A stretch of DNA of 6,258 nt from DATKEU01 sp035544495 (GTDB taxonomy: Bacteria > Myxococcota_A > Polyangia > Fen-1088): NCBI GenBank assembly GCA_035544495.1, contig DATKEU010000234.1:1-6258 (forward strand), in the 5' to 3' direction. The notes beneath the pieces were generated by a model. It saw only the letters and a list, made by a program, of their open reading frames with translations. It ran no database searches and had not been told where the DNA came from. Within the stretch, counting starts at the first letter, position 1, and every line of letters starts with the position of its first letter. Below are positions 5,199-6,258 of the stretch, in pieces. A program made the translations under genes and the position numbers.

Positions 5199-6258
5199 TC
5201 ACAGGACGTCGCCGTCGGCGTCGCGCAGCTGGGGCTCGGGCAGGCCCAGGGCGCGCAGCTCCGGTTCGACGACCGCGCGGTTGCCGACGATGATGATGCC
5301 GGCGCGGTCGGCGTCGACGTGCGCGGCGCCGAGCGCCTGCAGGCTGGCGGCGTCTTGCCGATCCATCTCGGCGACGAAGCGCCCCGGCTCGTCGAGCGGC
5401 AGGTCGTAGAGCCGGATCTCGCCGTAGGTCGCGGTCAGGCCCGCGGTGGTCGACAGCGACTCGGCGGCGCGCCCGAGCAGCGTGGCCCGCGCCTTCGTCA
5501 GCTCGTCGGCGGTGATCGGGCGCGCGCCGATGCCCCGCAGCTCGCTCAGGAACTCGGTCACCGCCGCCGCGGTCACCTCGGTGAAGACGGCGGCGCGCGC
5601 GGTGAACGCGCCGGCGTGGCGCATGAACGAGAAGCCGCTGCTGGCGCCGTAGGTGTACCCCTTCTGCTCGCGCAGGTTGAAGTTCAGGCGGCTGGTGAAG
5701 CTGCCGCCCAGGATGGCGTTCATCATGCGCAGCCCGGTGCGCAGCCCCGACAGGCGCGGCTCGCCGGGGCCGACGATGCGAATCACGCTCTGCGGGGCGT
5801 CCGGGCGATCGACCAGCACCAGGCGCGGCGGCGGCGACGGGCGTCCCGCCGGCGCCAGCGCGGGGATCGCCCCCGTGGTCCAGGCGCCGAAGGCGCGCTC
5901 CAGCTCTGCCGGCAGCGCCGCCGGCTCGACGTCGCCGGCGACGATCAGCGACGCCTGGTTGCTGCGCCAGTGCGTGGCGTGAAAGCGCGCGACGTCGTCC
6001 AGGGTGATGCGCTCGACCGTCGATTCACGCCCCTCCGACGACTGGCCATACGGATGCTGATCGCCGAAGAGCACGCGATCGGCGACGATGTTGGCCACGC
6101 TCTCCGGCTGGTCGCGCCGCTGCGCCAGCGCCGTCAGACGATCGTGCTGCACGCGCGCCCAGTCCTCGGCTTCCAATCGCGGGCGCATGACGACGTCGGC
6201 GGCGATGGCCAGCGCCGGGCCAAAGCCCTTGCGCGGCACCTGCAAGTTCAGTTGCGAG
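5199..6258 (-). CDS. M16 (pitrilysin-like) zinc-peptidase family protein, N-terminal part outside window
   Basis: The frame is open through the window edge, so 352 C-terminal residues are visible. The TTG near 6245 is internal: preceding SQLN continues the expected strand, followed by FGPALAIAADVVMRPRL, a common M16 helix. Visible landmarks are HPYGQSSEGRESTV (about 68-81) and ITLDDVARFHATHWRSNQASLIVAGDV (84-110), which end the first M16 domain. A Pro-rich linker follows, then a second domain with ILGGSFTSRLNFNLREQKGYTYG (182-204), the conserved Arg-Tyr region that contacts substrate in active subunits. The zinc motif HxxEH would lie upstream and cannot be checked. The section WARVQHDRLTALAQRRDQPE lacks the usual ERxVVxEE-like zinc-ligand context, which hints at a non-catalytic partner subunit or half. 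The upstream neighbour would then be the catalytic half. It likely acts in the periplasm. The stop is TGA at 5199-5201, 10 bp from the converging gene. Confidence 0.9.
   Translation of the reverse strand, partial: SQLNLQVPRKGFGPALAIAADVVMRPRLEAEDWARVQHDRLTALAQRRDQPESVANIVADRVLFGDQHPYGQSSEGRESTVERITLDDVARFHATHWRSNQASLIVAGDVEPAALPAELERAFGAWTTGAIPALAPAGRPSPPPRLVLVDRPDAPQSVIRIVGPGEPRLSGLRTGLRMMNAILGGSFTSRLNFNLREQKGYTYGASSGFSFMRHAGAFTARAAVFTEVTAAAVTEFLSELRGIGARPITADELTKARATLLGRAAESLSTTAGLTATYGEIRLYDLPLDEPGRFVAEMDRQDAASLQALGAAHVDADRAGIIIVGNRAVVEPELRALGLPEPQLRDADGDVL

Overview
The window is very GC-rich, with nearly every third codon position G or C. It encodes an FHA-type sigma-54 activator, an ECF sigma factor, several secreted beta-barrel-like envelope proteins and an M16 peptidase-family protein. 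That combination suggests a Myxococcota (former Deltaproteobacteria) chromosome. This is inferred from gene content and composition; there is no rRNA or other taxonomic marker. No tRNA, rRNA, CRISPR array, insertion sequence or integrase was seen.

Layout. (1) 3-707, plus: the 3' part of an outer-membrane beta-barrel-like protein, cut by the window edge. (2) 739-2175, minus: an FHA-AAA+-Fis transcriptional activator that works with sigma-54. (3) 2176-2394: a 219-bp divergent regulatory region. It holds a dense group of CAACTTG-type inverted repeats at 2237-2280, a possible housekeeping promoter facing the activator gene, and a near-consensus -24/-12 (sigma-54) promoter at 2366-2381 facing the sigma-factor gene. 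(4) 2395-2901, plus: a small ECF sigma factor. (5) 2918-3589, plus: a CBS-pair protein with a C-terminal four-cysteine module, 16 bp after the sigma factor. (6) 3599-3994, plus: a broken secreted-protein gene with two frame breaks and apparently a missing middle. (7) 4100-5188, plus: a secreted protein with a long Pro/Gly/Tyr-rich segment followed by a beta-barrel-like domain. (8) 5199-6258, minus: an M16 (pitrilysin-like) family protein, cut at its N-terminal side and converging on gene 7 with a 10-bp gap.

How it may work together. The most interesting reading is a compact sigma-factor relay. Ser/Thr phosphorylation would be sensed by the FHA domain of the activator, which would bind the palindromes about 110-155 bp upstream of the sigma-54 promoter and turn on the divergent ECF sigma gene. 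The CBS/four-Cys gene may be transcribed with it. The promoter, palindromes, FHA domain and GAFTGA motif are directly visible. The regulatory wiring between them is inference.
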